Shown piece after piece: positions 11,491 to 21,486 of a DNA stretch of 34,610 nt (the first letter of the stretch is position 1; each line of letters starts with the position of its first letter). Where the stretch lies: contig CAIWHF010000235.1 in the NCBI GenBank assembly GCA_903912405.1, forward strand, positions 1 to 34,610, read 5' to 3'. A program made the position numbers and the translations under genes. Below the pieces are notes generated by a model. It did no database searches. It worked only from the letters and a program-made list of their open reading frames with translations, and was not told where the DNA came from. This DNA is from an uncultured Bacteroidota bacterium (GTDB lineage: Bacteria; Bacteroidota; Bacteroidia; Chitinophagales; Chitinophagaceae).

Positions 11491-12168
11491 ATGAAAAAAA
11501 TTATTTTAGCTTTCGCTGCAGCAAGCACATTCTTCGCAGCTTGTAACTCCTCTTCAGATGCTGATAAAGTTTCAGCAACAGATGCTCAAGAAGTAACCAC
11601 TTCTGGCGACACTTTAAATGCAAACATTGCAGAATCAAACGTAGAATGGTTGGCAAGTAAAGGTTTGGGCAAACTTGAAATTGGCAAAACGCAACACCAC
11701 GGTACCTTTAAATTACAAGCTGGCTATTTATTAGTTGATTCTAGCAATGCTATAACTGGTGGTAATTTTATTATTGATATCAAATCTTTGAAATCAGATG
11801 ATATGACGGACACTGGCTATGCACACAAATTAGAAGGCCACTTACTAAGCCCTGATTTTTTCAATGCAGATACCTTTGCAACAGCTACATTAGAAATTAC
11901 GGCTGTTTCCAACACGGTGGATACGGTAGGTCTTTTAATGAAAGATGCTACACACACTATTACGGGTAACTTAACTTTAAAAAATGTTACTAAAAGCATT
12001 TCTTTCCCAGCAAAAGTAAGTCAAACTAATGGCGTAATTACTGCAGATGCTAACTTTACATTCGACAGAACACAATGGAATTTATCTTATGGTAACGATA
12101 AAAGCTTTAAAGACAAGTTTATTCATCCAGATGTGACTTTAAAAATACATACTGTTTGTTCAAAATAA
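11491..12168 (+). CDS. YceI family lipoprotein
   Basis: Lipoprotein signal (FFAACNSSSD); YceI pattern SNVEWLASKGLG...HHGTFKL, MTDTGYAHKLEGHLLSPDFFNADTFATATLEI, FDRTQWNLSYG. Confidence 0.93.
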   Translation: MKKIILAFAAASTFFAACNSSSDADKVSATDAQEVTTSGDTLNANIAESNVEWLASKGLGKLEIGKTQHHGTFKLQAGYLLVDSSNAITGGNFIIDIKSLKSDDMTDTGYAHKLEGHLLSPDFFNADTFATATLEITAVSNTVDTVGLLMKDATHTITGNLTLKNVTKSISFPAKVSQTNGVITADANFTFDRTQWNLSYGNDKSFKDKFIHPDVTLKIHTVCSK

Positions 12169-12185
12169 AGAACCTATAAAATGCT

Positions 12186-12217
12186 AAAAGGTGCGAATTA
12201 ATTCGCACCTTTTTTTT
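12186..12217 (+). terminator. Rho-independent terminator after the YceI gene
   Basis: Perfect palindrome AAAAGGTGCGAATTAATTCGCACCTTTT (12186-12213), T-tract continuing to 12217. Confidence 0.85.
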
Positions 12218-12228
12218 ACCTTGTTAGT

Positions 12229-12849
12229 ATGTTAGTGCATTTTATTAGTAGCTTTTACAATCAACTTATACATACCCAAGCATTAGAATTTATTGCAGTT
12301 TTAACGGGTATTGTTTCCGTGCTGTATTCTCGCAAAGCGCATGTATATACCTATCCCATTGGATTAATAAGCACCTTGATTTATATTGTTATTTGCCTTC
12401 AAGGATCGCTATTTGGAGAAAGTGTAGTAAATCTATTCTATTCTATAATGGGTTGTTATGGTTGGTATCATTGGGAAAATAAGTCTAAAAATAACGATTC
12501 CCTACCCATAAGCTATTCCACTAAAAAACAACAGATTCAGCAATTGCTATTCTTTAGTAGCTTCTTCGTATTGTTCATTTGTTCGCTGATGATGCTTAAA
12601 AAATATTTTTCTCCAGATATCATTCCTTTTGCAGACGCTCTAGCAAGTGCGGCTGCCTTTACGGGCATGTATCTAATGACGCAAAAAAAAGTAGAAAGTT
12701 GGTATTGGTGGTTGCTCACTAATTCAGTCTGCATACCCTTGTATTACGTGAAAGGCTATGCTTTTACGAGCGTTCAATATAGTGTGTTTACTGTTTTAAC
12801 CTTTTATGGGCTGAAAAGTTGGAAACAAAAAGCAGGAGCAAACTATTAA
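12229..12849 (+). CDS. pnuC: PnuC-family vitamin transporter (nicotinamide riboside or related)
   Basis: [63 protein letters not shown], typical PnuC N-terminal half; multiple TM segments. Confidence 0.92.
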   Translation: MLVHFISSFYNQLIHTQALEFIAVLTGIVSVLYSRKAHVYTYPIGLISTLIYIVICLQGSLFGESVVNLFYSIMGCYGWYHWENKSKNNDSLPISYSTKKQQIQQLLFFSSFFVLFICSLMMLKKYFSPDIIPFADALASAAAFTGMYLMTQKKVESWYWWLLTNSVCIPLYYVKGYAFTSVQYSVFTVLTFYGLKSWKQKAGANY

Positions 12850-13835
12850 GTTAGCATATTCCATAAAGCATCTTTCAATGCTACAATGCCTTGATTAGCC
12901 GCTGATGATATAAATAAATGAGGCACTGCCTTTGGAAGTGTTTTTGCTATTTCACTTTTCAATTCATCATCAAGCATATCTGATTTACTAATAGCTATCA
13001 ACATATTTTTATCCATCAGTTCAGGATTAAATTGTTGTAACTCACTAATAAGTATTTCAAATTCTTTAGCGTGATCTTGACTATCTGCTGGAATTAAAAA
13101 AAGCAATACCGAATTACGCTCGATATGTCTTAAAAAACGATGTCCTAAACCTTTACCTTCTGCCGCGCCTTCTATGATACCTGGTAGATCTGCAACACAA
13201 AATGATGCATCGTCCCTGTAAGGCACCATACCTAATTGCGGTGTTAAGGTAGTAAACGCATAATTAGCAATTTTGGGTTTTGCTGCGCTGATAACGGATA
13301 AGAGCGTTGATTTTCCGGCATTTGGGAAACCTACTAAACCAACATCCGCTAATATTTTAAGTTCTAAATATTTCCAGCCTTCTGTTCCTAATTCGCCTGG
13401 TTGTGCATATTCAGGTGCCTGGTTGGTGGAGGTAGCAAAGTTGTAATTGCCTAATCCGCCACGACCGCCTTTACACCAAATTATTTCTTGACCTTCTTCT
13501 AAAATTTCTGCTTCTACTTCACCCGTTTCCTCATCTCTTGCAATGGTACCTAGAGGAACTTCAATAATAATATCTTCTCCATCATGACCAGTGCATTTAT
13601 TTTTGTCTCCATTACGGCCATCTTTAGCAATAATATTCTTATGATAACGTAAATGTAAAAGCGTCCACAATTGTCTATTACCTCTTAAGATAATATGCCC
13701 ACCTCTGCCGCCATCTCCGCCATCTGGACCAGCTTGTGCATTAAATTTTGTACGGGCCATGTGAGCACTTCCTGCGCCCCCTTTCCCCGAATGACAAAAT
13801 ACACGTATATAATCTACAAAGTTTGCTTTTTCCAC
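12846..13835 (-). CDS. obgE: GTPase Obg/CgtA
   Basis: Gly-rich Obg fold [26 protein letters not shown]...[14 protein letters not shown]1 [12 protein letters not shown]3 DLPGIIEGA. Confidence 0.98.
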   Translation of the reverse strand: MEKANFVDYIRVFCHSGKGGAGSAHMARTKFNAQAGPDGGDGGRGGHIILRGNRQLWTLLHLRYHKNIIAKDGRNGDKNKCTGHDGEDIIIEVPLGTIARDEETGEVEAEILEEGQEIIWCKGGRGGLGNYNFATSTNQAPEYAQPGELGTEGWKYLELKILADVGLVGFPNAGKSTLLSVISAAKPKIANYAFTTLTPQLGMVPYRDDASFCVADLPGIIEGAAEGKGLGHRFLRHIERNSVLLFLIPADSQDHAKEFEILISELQQFNPELMDKNMLIAISKSDMLDDELKSEIAKTLPKAVPHLFISSAANQGIVALKDALWNMLT

Positions 13836-14416
13836 TAGGCTGGTAAGAGATATTGCTCTATTTCTTTTTTAATTAATTCAAAGGTAGCCTCAATAGTTCC
13901 ATTACCTACAAGACGCACTAATTTTCCTAAGCTATCATAATAACTAGCTACTGGCGCTGTTTTTTCATAATACTCACGGATACGCTTACTAATTACTTCT
14001 TCATTATCGTCGCTTCTACCAGAGGTAATACCACGCTCTACTAATCTTCTCACCAATTCATCTTCAGGTACTTCTAAAGAAAGTACTAATTGAATAGGCG
14101 CTGTTTTAAAATCTAATAATTTATCCAGTGCCTCTGCTTGTGCTTTCGTACGCGGGAAACCATCAAATATAAATCCACGGGTATTAGGTGTTTCATCAAT
14201 TTTAGAACTGATCATTCCAATTACTACCTCGTCTGGCACCAATAAACCTTGGTCCATATATTTTTTTGCTTCAAGACCTAAGGTCGTTTCATTACTTACT
14301 TCATGTCGCAATAAATCGCCCGTAGAAATATGTTGTAATTGATAACGCTCAATGATGTTGCTTGACTGTGTACCTTTACCACAACCTGGAGGGCCAAATA
14401 AAATAAAATTAAACAT
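13835..14416 (-). CDS. adk: Adenylate kinase
   Basis: P-loop [36 protein letters not shown]. Confidence 0.97.
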   Translation of the reverse strand: MFNFILFGPPGCGKGTQSSNIIERYQLQHISTGDLLRHEVSNETTLGLEAKKYMDQGLLVPDEVVIGMISSKIDETPNTRGFIFDGFPRTKAQAEALDKLLDFKTAPIQLVLSLEVPEDELVRRLVERGITSGRSDDNEEVISKRIREYYEKTAPVASYYDSLGKLVRLVGNGTIEATFELIKKEIEQYLLPA

Positions 14417-14435
14417 AGTGCTTAGTTATTACTTA

Positions 14436-14443
14436 CAAAAGTA
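14436..14443 (-). promoter_or_regulatory. TAnnTTTG -7 box upstream of adk
   Basis: Minus-strand TACTTTTG, 19 nt upstream of the adk start. Confidence 0.5.
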
Positions 14444-14631
14444 CAAAATTAATAGCGCTCTTGAGTGAGAAATTATTTTAAAATAATGTACTTATAAAAT
14501 TAAATTGGCATCAAAAAGTGAAAATCAATTTTTAGAAAAATAATTGCTCCTGCAATTTAATTTACAATTTACTTTTTTTTATGCTCTATACGATCTTCTG
14601 AAAGCATTGAATTTAGAGCGTTTGGGGAAAT

Positions 14632-14671
14632 AAAAAAAAGTCCGACCAGTTGCGTTGGGTGTCGGACTTTT
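14632..14671 (-). terminator. Rho-independent terminator on the minus strand
   Basis: Minus strand AAAAGTCCGAC-14-nt loop-GTCGGACTTTT (perfect 11-bp stem, 14636-14671) followed by a continuous T-tract (plus-strand A8 at 14632-14639). Confidence 0.8.
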
Positions 14672-14803
14672 ATGAGGATGGGTTAGTAAGTACAATCCTT
14701 ACACAATATTAGAAAAAAAATCACTAAAAAAAATATTTTTTATAGTTTTTTTTAAATGTTGAAAACTTGTTGACAACCGAAAGTGATGTCCAATTAATTT
14801 ATT

Positions 14804-16516
14804 TTACCAATCTTTTTCTTTTTTAATTGGTTGCGCACGCTCTTGTCTTTTTTTATCCTGCAGCTTTTTTTCTTCTTGCATTAACGCCTGCAACAATTGT
14901 TCTGCTTGCTGCTTAGATAACTTACTAGGCTGTTGTCCTGAATTATTTTTTTCTTCCTGTTTCTTTTGATCCTTATTTTGCTCTTGCTTGTTTTGCTGGT
15001 CCTGTTGCTGTTTCTGTTCTTTATTTTTATCCTTATTATCCTTGTTTTGTTGATTATCTTTTTTGTTGTCCTTATTTTTTTTCTTGTTGTTATCGTCTTT
15101 CTTTTTCATAGCTAAAGCATACGATAAATTGTATTTGGCATCTTGATCATCTGCATGCAGTTTCAGTGCATTTTTGTAATACGCAATAGCCTCTTCCCAT
15201 TTTTTTTCATCCATATACGTATTGCCAATATTGTATTGAGCACCACTTTTTGCCTGTTTATCAGCACTCCACTTAGAAGCTTGGTCAAATTCTTTTCTTG
15301 CCGCTTCGTTATTTTTTTGACTATATAAACTATTGCCATTATTAAAATGAGCAGTACTATTTTTATTGTTTATTTGCAATGCTTTTTGGTAGCATTGCGT
15401 TGCATCCTTGTACTTTTTTTCTTTATAAAGAGCATTTGCTTGTTTAAGCATTTTATTTTCTTGTGCATACAAGGAAGGATTACATGCCCATAAAGTAAAT
15501 ATTAATAGCGTTAGGGTTTTGGAAGTTTGTTTGGAAGCTATCTTTAAAAACATAGCCCCTATTAATAAAACCAAAGCAATTGCTAATGGTATTTGAAAAA
15601 AATTGGTATAATCGGCATACCAAACACTTTCAAATTCTGTAGTAGTCATTTGATCTATTTTGAGGGTGATCGTTTTCACGGCTTCCTCCATATTGTCAAT
15701 AGCACTATAAGTACCATTAGTTTGTTGTGCAATAGCTACTAACGCTGCTTTATTTAATTTTGAAAGCACTTCATTGCCTTGAGCATCTATTTTATTTGCT
15801 TGTGTATTGGGGTCAAAAATAGGCGCTCCTTTTTCTGATCCTACGCCAATAGTTTGAATACTAATGCCCGCCTCTTTAGCTGCCTCAATGGCACTTGTAA
15901 ATTTTTCATCGTGATCTTCTCCATCAGATATAAGAACTATTGTTTTACTATTTCGATTTTTTCCGCTAAGTGATGTGCAGGCCAAATTTATAGCCGCCCC
16001 TACTTCTGTACCCTGTGTAGGGACCATATCTGGACTAACCGCTTGCAGCATCATTTTTAATGCAGCATGATCGGTCGTTATAGGCACTTGCAGATACGCA
16101 TTACCTGCAAATACAATTAAACCTACCCGGTCATTTTCTACTTTATCTAATAACTTATTTATAAATAATTTTGCCCTGGTAAGTCGGTCGGGTTGCAAAT
16201 CTTTAGCCCACATACTTTTACTTACATCCAATGCAATCATAATATCCACTCCTTTTCTTTTGGCCGTAGCTTCGCCACTTCCTTTTTGCCAATTGGCCAA
16301 TGCCACTATTAAAAAAAATAAAGCAGCAATTAATAATAACATTTTTAGAGTAAATCGATTAGGGATATACGTAATCAATTGTTGTAGTACTAAATTTCTA
16401 TTACCCAATTTATTTATACTATTGCGCTGCCATTTTAAGAATACATATAAGCTAAGCAATAAGATAGGTATACTCACCAGGAGCCAAAGGTATACTACAT
16501 GTTCAAATCGGTACAT
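14804..16516 (-). CDS. BatB-like VWA-domain membrane protein fused to a BatC-like TPR domain with a low-complexity Lys/Asn/Gln/Asp tail
   Basis: MIDAS motif DVSKSMWAKD, DGEDHD; N- and mid-protein TM segments; TPR repeats (NALYKEKKYKDATQCYQKALQ..., NIGNTYMDEKKWEEAIAYYKNAL); K/N/Q/D-rich C-terminus. Confidence 0.92.
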   Translation of the reverse strand: MYRFEHVVYLWLLVSIPILLLSLYVFLKWQRNSINKLGNRNLVLQQLITYIPNRFTLKMLLLIAALFFLIVALANWQKGSGEATAKRKGVDIMIALDVSKSMWAKDLQPDRLTRAKLFINKLLDKVENDRVGLIVFAGNAYLQVPITTDHAALKMMLQAVSPDMVPTQGTEVGAAINLACTSLSGKNRNSKTIVLISDGEDHDEKFTSAIEAAKEAGISIQTIGVGSEKGAPIFDPNTQANKIDAQGNEVLSKLNKAALVAIAQQTNGTYSAIDNMEEAVKTITLKIDQMTTTEFESVWYADYTNFFQIPLAIALVLLIGAMFLKIASKQTSKTLTLLIFTLWACNPSLYAQENKMLKQANALYKEKKYKDATQCYQKALQINNKNSTAHFNNGNSLYSQKNNEAARKEFDQASKWSADKQAKSGAQYNIGNTYMDEKKWEEAIAYYKNALKLHADDQDAKYNLSYALAMKKKDDNNKKKNKDNKKDNQQNKDNKDKNKEQKQQQDQQNKQEQNKDQKKQEEKNNSGQQPSKLSKQQAEQLLQALMQEEKKLQDKKRQERAQPIKKEKDW

Positions 16517-16673
16517 ATGCTACTTTAATAATTTGAAAACAAATTTAATAAAGCAAAAGATAGCGTTTATCAATCAAAGACTACTAAAATATAAATTTTA
16601 ACACCCCTTTTACGAATGACCGATGTTGATAATTAAAAGCCGGCATTTGTTTTTTTTGCCCAGTAGTATCATG

Positions 16674-16681
16674 TAGATTTG
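16674..16681 (+). promoter_or_regulatory. TAnnTTTG -7 box directly upstream of the uvrD/pcrA start (possible leaderless transcript)
   Basis: TAGATTTG, only 5 nt before the ATG at 16687; TTTG at 16655-16658 and 16646-16649 as possible -33 elements. Confidence 0.5.
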
Positions 16682-16686
16682 TAACT

Positions 16687-18969
16687 ATGCAAGTGTATTT
16701 AGAAGATTTGAACGAGCAGCAAAAAGCAGCTGTACTTCACATTAATGGCCCTTTAATGATTGTAGCGGGAGCTGGTAGCGGAAAAACTAAAGTACTCACT
16801 ACCCGTATCGCTCATCTAATGCACCAAGGGGTAGACCCCTTCCATATCTTAGCATTAACCTTTACGAATAAGGCTGCTACAGAAATGAAAGAACGTATTG
16901 AGCGAATTTTGGGCAATAACGACGCTCGCAATTTATACATAGGTACCTTTCACTCCGTATTTGCAAAGATATTGCGGGCTGAGGCTACTAAAATTGGCTA
17001 TCCAAGCAATTTTACCATTTATGATACCGACGATGCGAAGTCGATCATCAAAGAAATAGTCAAGGATTTAAATTTAGACGATAAAATTTATAAACCTGCC
17101 TTTGTCTATAATAGAATTTCGGCAGCAAAAAATAGTTTATTAAACGCAGCAGCTTATAGCAACGATAGCGTTATTCAACAAGAAGATGCTCGTGGCAACA
17201 GGCCCATGATTGGTGAAATTTATTTACGGTACGAAAACAAGTGTTTCAAAAATGGGGCAATGGATTTTGATGATTTGCTCTTTAAAATGTTCACTATTCT
17301 GCATGCTGCACCTGATGTATTAGCAAAATACCAACATCGCTTTAAGTATATTCTCATTGATGAGTATCAGGATACCAATGTAGCCCAATATCAAATTATT
17401 AAAATGTTGGGGGCCGTAAATGAAAATATTTGTGTGGTAGGCGACGATGCGCAAAGTATTTATTCCTTTAGGGGCGCCACGGTAAAAAATATTCTACAAT
17501 TCGAAAAAGATTACGAAGACACAAAAGTTATAAAGTTGGAGCAAAATTATCGAAGCTCTAAGTCGATATTAGAAGTAGCCAATACCATTATCAGCAACAA
17601 TAAAAATCAAATCAAGAAATCGCTCTGGACCGATAATGAGCATGGCGAGAAAATAAAGGTAGTACGTACATTGACCGACAATGATGAAGGACGTTTTGTA
17701 GCCGATACTATTACCGAAATGAAACTTAGAAATCATTACGACAATAAGGATTTTGCTATTTTATACAGAACCAATGCGCAAAGTAGATCGTTTGAGGAAA
17801 GTTTGAGAAAGATGAATATACCTTATAAATTATACGGTGGGGTTTCGTTTTATCAAAGAAAAGAAATCAAAGATTTATTGGCCTATCTCCGTTTAGTTGT
17901 TAATCCTAATGATGAAGAAAACTTAAAAAGAATTATCAACTATCCCGTTCGCGGTATTGGAAAGTCAAGTATCGACAGAATGGTATTAGCGGCCAATACG
18001 CATGGCATAACGATGTGGGAGGTTTTACAAACACCAACGAGCATAGGTTTAAAAGGAGCCGCTTTAGCAGCAGCAGAGAATTTTGTGGTGATGCTAAAAA
18101 GCTTCCAGTCGATGCTCGAAAAAGAAAATGCGTATGATATTGCTTTTGCGGTAGGCAAACAAACAGGTCTGGTGGCTGAATTATACAATGATAAATCAGT
18201 AGAAGGCTTGGCGCGCTATGAGAATATGCAAGCCTTGCTCAACTCTATAAAAGAATATACAGAAACGCCCGACGAAGAAGGCGAATTACACGATAAAAGC
18301 CTGGGTAACTACCTACAACAAATCACCTTATTGACCGATGTAAATAATGATGATGCCGACAAAGATGCCGTTAGTCTTATGACTATTCATGCGGCAAAAG
18401 GCCTAGAGTTTCCGTGTGTATTTAGTGTAGGCTTGGAAGAGAATTTATTTCCAAGCGCCATGAGTTTATATGATCGTGCTGACTTAGAAGAAGAGCGAAG
18501 ATTATTTTACGTTGTGGTAACCCGAGCAAAATCTAAATTATGGATATCCTATGCGAATACACGATATCGTTTTGGTTCCTTAATTCAAAATGACCCGAGT
18601 CGTTTTTTAGACGAAATACCAGAACCTTACTTAGACAAAACCTTTACGGGTAGCGCCTCAAAAAGTAATAACAGTGGTTTAGGTATTCAATTTAGAGCAG
18701 ATGACAAAACCCCTAGTTCATTAAAAAAGCTATCCGAAAAAATACAACAACAAGCTATACCGGCGCATACCCCTTCTACCAACTTTACCGTTGCCGATCC
18801 TTCAGAAATTGAAGTGGGGCAGAAAGTAGAACATCAAAAATTTGGCATTGGAACGGTAAGCGCTATCGAAGGAGCTAGCAATAATAGAATTGCACATATC
18901 GATTTTGGTGCCGGCAATGGACTTAAAAAAATAATGCTGAATTTTGCAAAATTGAGCATTGTTAAATAA
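16687..18969 (+). CDS. UvrD/PcrA-type ATP-dependent DNA helicase
   Basis: Walker A AGAGSGKTKVLTTRI; GTFHSVFAKILR; LIDEYQDTN; VGDDAQSIYSFRGA; C-terminal PcrA-like domain (VGQKVEHQKFGIGTVSAIEG). Confidence 0.97.
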   Translation: MQVYLEDLNEQQKAAVLHINGPLMIVAGAGSGKTKVLTTRIAHLMHQGVDPFHILALTFTNKAATEMKERIERILGNNDARNLYIGTFHSVFAKILRAEATKIGYPSNFTIYDTDDAKSIIKEIVKDLNLDDKIYKPAFVYNRISAAKNSLLNAAAYSNDSVIQQEDARGNRPMIGEIYLRYENKCFKNGAMDFDDLLFKMFTILHAAPDVLAKYQHRFKYILIDEYQDTNVAQYQIIKMLGAVNENICVVGDDAQSIYSFRGATVKNILQFEKDYEDTKVIKLEQNYRSSKSILEVANTIISNNKNQIKKSLWTDNEHGEKIKVVRTLTDNDEGRFVADTITEMKLRNHYDNKDFAILYRTNAQSRSFEESLRKMNIPYKLYGGVSFYQRKEIKDLLAYLRLVVNPNDEENLKRIINYPVRGIGKSSIDRMVLAANTHGITMWEVLQTPTSIGLKGAALAAAENFVVMLKSFQSMLEKENAYDIAFAVGKQTGLVAELYNDKSVEGLARYENMQALLNSIKEYTETPDEEGELHDKSLGNYLQQITLLTDVNNDDADKDAVSLMTIHAAKGLEFPCVFSVGLEENLFPSAMSLYDRADLEEERRLFYVVVTRAKSKLWISYANTRYRFGSLIQNDPSRFLDEIPEPYLDKTFTGSASKSNNSGLGIQFRADDKTPSSLKKLSEKIQQQAIPAHTPSTNFTVADPSEIEVGQKVEHQKFGIGTVSAIEGASNNRIAHIDFGAGNGLKKIMLNFAKLSIVK

Positions 18970-19018
18970 TAAAGCTCAAGCATATCCATAAAAATTTGCT
19001 CCTTTTTTAACGCCATTT

Positions 19019-19038
19019 ATGTTGTAATTTTACAACAT
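19019..19038. promoter_or_regulatory. Perfect inverted repeat ATGTTGTAA-TT-TTACAACAT overlapping the gpmI start codon
   Basis: 9-bp arms, 2-nt centre; includes the first two bases of the gpmI ATG and a TAATTTTA near-match to TAnnTTTG. Confidence 0.4.
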
Positions 19039-20560
19039 GAAGAAGGCATTATTAATTATTATGGATGGTTGGGGAAAAGGCACTCGACCAGCAGCAGATG
19101 CAATTGCACATGCAACTACCCCTTTTTTCAACTCCTTACAAGGTCAATATCCTTATACTACACTTACCACATTTGGCGAAGCAGTTGGTTTACCCGATGG
19201 TCAAATGGGCAATTCGGAAGTTGGGCATTTGAATATTGGTGCCGGAAGAATTGTAAACCAAGAACTACAACGAATTAATGTAGCTATACGTTCAGGAGAA
19301 TTTTCTACCAACCCTACTTTATTAGCAGCAATAAACTATGCTAAAGAACACAACAAAACATTACACCTTATTGGCTTAGTGGGCGATGGTGGCGTGCATG
19401 CACATTCTAATCATCTAAAAGCATTGATAGCTTTGGCTTCTGAGCAAGGTGTTCCAAAGATTGCTATTCATGCTTTCACAGATGGAAGAGATACCGATCC
19501 TAAAAGTGGCTATGGCTTTTTAGCAGATCTACAACAGTTTATTCAAGATAAAAACACCCAAATTGCATCTGTGACAGGTCGTTATTTTGCAATGGATCGA
19601 GACAAACGATGGGATCGAGTAAAAATTGCTTACGATGCATTGGTGCATGGAAAAGGAAGTATGTCGAGCGATATTTTAGCTTCAGTTAAGCAATCGTATA
19701 CCGATCAAGTTACAGATGAATTTATTAAACCAATCATAGCAACGGACCCCGAAGGCAATTCTTTAGCTACCATTCAAAAAGACGATGTAGTGATTTGCTT
19801 TAATTTCCGAACAGATCGTTGCCGTGAAATTACCGAAGTGCTTACACAAAGAGATTTTCCTGAATTAGCACTGTTTGCTTTGCCGCTTCATTACTGCACC
19901 TTTACAGAGTATGATCATAGTTTTAAAAATGTGCAGGTAGTTTTTCACAACGACAATTTAAAAAATACGCTGGGAGAAGTTATTGCCAAAAATAAATTGA
20001 AACAACTGCGCATGGCTGAAACAGAAAAGTATCCGCATGTTACTTTTTTCTTTTCTGGAGGAAGAGAAGAAGTTTTTGAAGGGGAAAAAAGAATCATGAA
20101 AGATTCGCCAAAAGATGTGGCTACTTATGATTTAAAACCAGAGATGAGTGCGAAGGAATTAACGGCAGCTTTATTACCAGAAATTGAAAATCAAACAGCC
20201 GACTTCATCGTCATTAATTTTGCAAATGCCGATATGGTAGGCCATACGGGTGTGTGGCAAGCTGCTATTAAAGCTGCAGAAACAGTAGATGCTTGCATTG
20301 CTCAAATCATACCCTTAGCATTAAAAATGGACTACGGTATTTTCCTCACGGCCGATCATGGAAATTCCGACTGCTTAATCAATGAAGATGGTTCACCGAA
20401 TACAGCACATACTATGAATCCTGTACCTTTTTACATTATCTCTAATGACTTCAAAGGCAGCATTCAATCGAATGGGAAATTAGGCGATTTAGCACCTACG
20501 ATCTTGCATTATATGGGCTTAGCTATACCTAAAGAAATGACGGGTACCGTTTTAATTTAA
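19037..20560 (+). CDS. gpmI: 2,3-bisphosphoglycerate-independent phosphoglycerate mutase
   Basis: ALLIIMDGWGKG; GLPDGQMGNSEVGHLNIGAGRIV; DGRDTDPKSG; FLTADHGNSD; NTAHTMNPVPF. Confidence 0.98.
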   Translation: MKKALLIIMDGWGKGTRPAADAIAHATTPFFNSLQGQYPYTTLTTFGEAVGLPDGQMGNSEVGHLNIGAGRIVNQELQRINVAIRSGEFSTNPTLLAAINYAKEHNKTLHLIGLVGDGGVHAHSNHLKALIALASEQGVPKIAIHAFTDGRDTDPKSGYGFLADLQQFIQDKNTQIASVTGRYFAMDRDKRWDRVKIAYDALVHGKGSMSSDILASVKQSYTDQVTDEFIKPIIATDPEGNSLATIQKDDVVICFNFRTDRCREITEVLTQRDFPELALFALPLHYCTFTEYDHSFKNVQVVFHNDNLKNTLGEVIAKNKLKQLRMAETEKYPHVTFFFSGGREEVFEGEKRIMKDSPKDVATYDLKPEMSAKELTAALLPEIENQTADFIVINFANADMVGHTGVWQAAIKAAETVDACIAQIIPLALKMDYGIFLTADHGNSDCLINEDGSPNTAHTMNPVPFYIISNDFKGSIQSNGKLGDLAPTILHYMGLAIPKEMTGTVLI

Positions 20561-21486
20561 AGACTCGATAAAGTAGCTTTTTCTTCTAACACCGCTAACT
20601 GATAGGGCATTCCCAAACGGAGTGCCCTATTGTCGTATTGATGACCACAAGGAACATTAAAACAAACAGGATAACCATATTCAGCTACTTTATCCCAAAT
20701 TATTTCTTCTAAAGATTGTCCAAATGGTCGTTCTGTATCTTCCATATCGGTAAAACTACCCACTACTAATCCTTTTAGTTCTTTTAACTGACCCGAACGT
20801 TTTAGATTATATAACATGCGATCTATTTGATACAAATGCTCACCGATGTCTTCTATGAAAAGTATGTTGCCAGCCGTTTGAAATTGCGATGCCGAACCCG
20901 TAAGATTTGCTAAAATAGCAAGGTTGCCCCCCACTAAAGGAGCGGTTACCGAACCAAGAATATTCAATGGATGTGCGGGCATTTCATACGACAACGATTT
21001 TCCCTCCAATGCCAACAATAAGGATTGAACGGGTGCACTTTGCCAATTATCGGCAATCACACTCCCACACATTAAAGCATGTATAGTTGGCAGCGCGAAT
21101 TGAGCTTGTAGATGACTATGCAAAACCGTAATATCACTAAAACCACAAATCCATTTTGGATGTTTTAAAAAATTGGTAAAGTCGAGCTGATCAATGATTC
21201 TACTCATGCCATAACCCCCTCTTCCCATCCATATAGCTGCAAGACTGGTATCATCTAACATGGCTTGCAAATCGGCTAATCGCTCTTGATCCGAACCAGC
21301 GAAATAATAATCGCCTAATCCTATCGTTTTGCCTAATACCGTTTCATAACCCAAGGAATGTAATAGGCGAATTGCCTGCTCTACGCGAGCGGCGTCAACA
21401 TATCCAGACGGACAAGTAATGCCAATTTTCATTCCAGGCGTTAAATAAGGTGCTTGTATCATACTCATCGTTATTTCATTTACCAA
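20557..21486 (-). CDS. S66 family LD-carboxypeptidase (muramoyltetrapeptide carboxypeptidase, LdcA-like)
   Basis: YLTPGMKIGITCPSGYVD, AIWMGRGGYGMSRIIDQLDF, GFSDITVLHSHLQ, GGNLAILANLTGS, FIEDIGEHLYQIDRML. Real start may be an internal Met, since the ORF start overlaps the Rieske gene. Confidence 0.95.
   Translation of the reverse strand: MVNEITMSMIQAPYLTPGMKIGITCPSGYVDAARVEQAIRLLHSLGYETVLGKTIGLGDYYFAGSDQERLADLQAMLDDTSLAAIWMGRGGYGMSRIIDQLDFTNFLKHPKWICGFSDITVLHSHLQAQFALPTIHALMCGSVIADNWQSAPVQSLLLALEGKSLSYEMPAHPLNILGSVTAPLVGGNLAILANLTGSASQFQTAGNILFIEDIGEHLYQIDRMLYNLKRSGQLKELKGLVVGSFTDMEDTERPFGQSLEEIIWDKVAEYGYPVCFNVPCGHQYDNRALRLGMPYQLAVLEEKATLSSL

Noticed and set aside
14936-15110. Low-complexity tract that could look like a DNA tandem repeat or array
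   Set aside because: No fixed repeat unit; it encodes the K/N/Q/D-rich tail of the BatC-like domain in frame.
16260-16601. 113-aa plus-strand ORF across the start of the bat-like gene
   Set aside because: Mostly antisense to the bat-like N-terminus; hydrophobic/low-complexity translation without a recognisable domain.
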